A DNA stretch of 5,948 nucleotides from Acidobacteriaceae bacterium (lineage in GTDB: Bacteria; Acidobacteriota; Terriglobia; Terriglobales; Acidobacteriaceae), in NCBI GenBank assembly GCA_003156495.1, contig PMHC01000168.1:6429-12376 (forward strand). Direction: 5' to 3'. Below are positions 4,723 to 5,948 of the stretch, piece after piece (the first letter of the stretch is position 1; every line of letters begins with the position of its first letter). The translations under genes were made by a program, and so were the position numbers. Below the pieces are notes generated by a model that did no database searches, was not told where the DNA came from, and worked only from the letters and a program-made list of their open reading frames with translations.

Positions 4723-5948
4723 ATGGAAAAACCCTGCCGCTGTATGCGGCCTTCCAGGCAAAATGCCTTCAAACTCTTCCTCTTCTGCTGTTGGCTGGCG
4801 GCCTCCGCTGTTAGCCCTCTTTCTGCACAATCCACATTTGGTTCAGTGCTGGGCATCGTGCGCGACGCCACGGGCGCCATCGTGCAGGGCGCGCAGATTA
4901 CGCTGGTGAACACCGGTACGCAGGCCAAAAAGCTCGCACTTGCCGACGCCAGCGGCAATTACGAGTTCCGCAATCTCGAGGTGGGCGCTTACAAGTTGAC
5001 CATCGCCGCGCCCGGCTTTCAGACCGAATCTCTGCCGCAGATTGCGCTGGCCGCGCGCGAAACGCGCCGCATCGACGTTACGCTCAAGCCCGGCGCGCAG
5101 AGCGAGACCGTCGAAGTCCGCGAAGACGAAGTCCCCGTCATTACCACCGATGTTTCCAGCGTCGCCCAAACCAAGCTCGGCGACGAGCTGGTTGATCTGC
5201 CCGTCGCTATCTATTCCCGCTCGACCGGCTCTACCAGTCCCATCTCCACACTCACGACCGAATCCGGTGTGCAGACCGACGATAGCGGCAACCTTGAAGT
5301 AATGGGCGCCACCGCAGCGCTGCTCAGTGTCACCATCGACGGCATCGCCGCGCTGGGCGTCGAGTATTCCGGCCCGGTCAACGAGCTCTTCCCCTCCTTC
5401 AATTCCATCGAAGAAATTCGCGTTTCCGAGTCAAACAACAACGCCGAATTTTCCGGCGTGGCCGACATTACCACTGTTTCCAAGGCCGGCACTACACAGT
5501 TCCACGGCGGCGTTTTTGAAAATCACGAGAACACGATCTTCAACTCGAACGACGTCTTCGCGCTCTCCAAGCCGCGCATCATCATGAACGATTTCGGTGG
5601 CACCCTCGGCGGCCCGCTGCGCCTTCCGCGCCTGAGTTCCTCGACCGATCGCACTTTCTTTTTCATCAGCTATGAGGGGCTGCGGCTGCCGCGTGAAACC
5701 CCGTTGCTGCTCAGCGTGCCTTCGGCCGCGATGCGCTCGGGGAATCTGGCTTCGTATCTCGCCGGCCAGGGCGTCAGCTCGATTTCCTCTCCCAACGGAA
5801 ACTCGCTCGACGCGACGAATGTAACGCCCAGCGCCACAGCCTCTAAGGTTCTCAAGTATCTTTTCCCCACGCCCAACTACGGCTCCGCGGACGCCTACGC
5901 CAACAACTACCAGTACAACTTCCCCTCGCCAATTTCGGCCAATCAGGG
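4723..5948 (+). CDS. Oar-like TonB-dependent receptor family outer-membrane protein, N-terminal part (cut by right edge)
   Basis: Predicted outer-membrane beta-barrel protein of the TonB-dependent receptor superfamily, Oar-like branch; the ligand is unknown. The frame is open for 408 codons to the window end with no stop. Residues 1-35 are a signal peptide: basic start, hydrophobic FKLFLFCCWLAASAV, likely cut at LSA/QS. Residues 41-122 are a carboxypeptidase-regulatory-like beta-sandwich (GIVRDATGAIVQGAQITLVN, then GNYEFRNLEVGAYKLTIAAPGF). A plug follows (about 130-255) with LLSVTIDGIAALG and SIEEIRVSESNNNAEFSGVADITTVSKAG. The barrel entry has FHGGVFENHENTIFN (260 on), NDFGGTLGGPL (289-299) and FFFISYEGLR (312-321), all typical of Acidobacteriota Oar-like proteins. 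The usual LPLNGRN-type plug motif is altered to DLPVAIYSR (158-166). Full proteins usually exceed 1000 residues, so most of the barrel lies outside. No TonB box or SusD-like partner can be judged here. Confidence 0.9.
   Translation, partial: MEKPCRCMRPSRQNAFKLFLFCCWLAASAVSPLSAQSTFGSVLGIVRDATGAIVQGAQITLVNTGTQAKKLALADASGNYEFRNLEVGAYKLTIAAPGFQTESLPQIALAARETRRIDVTLKPGAQSETVEVREDEVPVITTDVSSVAQTKLGDELVDLPVAIYSRSTGSTSPISTLTTESGVQTDDSGNLEVMGATAALLSVTIDGIAALGVEYSGPVNELFPSFNSIEEIRVSESNNNAEFSGVADITTVSKAGTTQFHGGVFENHENTIFNSNDVFALSKPRIIMNDFGGTLGGPLRLPRLSSSTDRTFFFISYEGLRLPRETPLLLSVPSAAMRSGNLASYLAGQGVSSISSPNGNSLDATNVTPSATASKVLKYLFPTPNYGSADAYANNYQYNFPSPISANQ

Noticed and set aside
5211..5492. 93-codon minus-strand frame inside the receptor gene
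   Set aside because: It is antisense to the continuous Oar-like reading frame and encodes a Ser/Thr/Val-rich product without family features.

Overview
The window looks like chromosomal DNA from a GC-rich bacterium, most likely an Acidobacteriota (Terriglobia-type) member. The main evidence is the last gene, which encodes an outer-membrane receptor with a signal peptide, a carboxypeptidase-regulatory-like domain and an Oar-type plug/barrel; this architecture is greatly expanded in Acidobacteriota. A secreted GH35 beta-galactosidase and strong GGAGG-type ribosome sites fit that assignment. The taxon is an inference; no marker gene is present.

Layout: (a) 1-647, minus strand, is the N-terminal part of homoserine dehydrogenase (hom), cut by the left window edge and starting at a TTG behind a GAGGA site. 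(b) 648-926 is a gene-free gap with a 118-bp segment bounded by near-perfect 19-bp inverted repeats, a 12-bp direct repeat and a weak hairpin that could terminate the next gene. (c) 927-2783, minus strand, is a complete exported GH35 beta-galactosidase of 618 residues. (d) 2784-3022 is the intergenic region between divergent genes, with two short dyads and a possible 32-codon leader reading frame that overlaps the galactosidase start as ATGA. (e) 3023-4480, plus strand, is a complete glycogen synthase, glgA, of 485 residues. (f) 4481-4722 is a comparatively AT-rich gap. (g) 4723 to the right edge, plus strand, is the N-terminal 408 residues of the Oar-like TonB-dependent receptor family protein.

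Functionally, the galactosidase would release galactose from external or periplasmic galactosides, the receptor belongs to a family often tied to uptake of large ligands, and GlgA stores glucose as glycogen. This is a plausible carbohydrate theme, but each gene has its own leader and nothing proves a shared operon. Hom belongs to aspartate-family amino acid synthesis and looks unrelated. I see no CRISPR, tRNA, rRNA, transposase, phage or defence gene. The most unusual item is the inverted-repeat segment between hom and the galactosidase gene; no previously undescribed protein system is evident.
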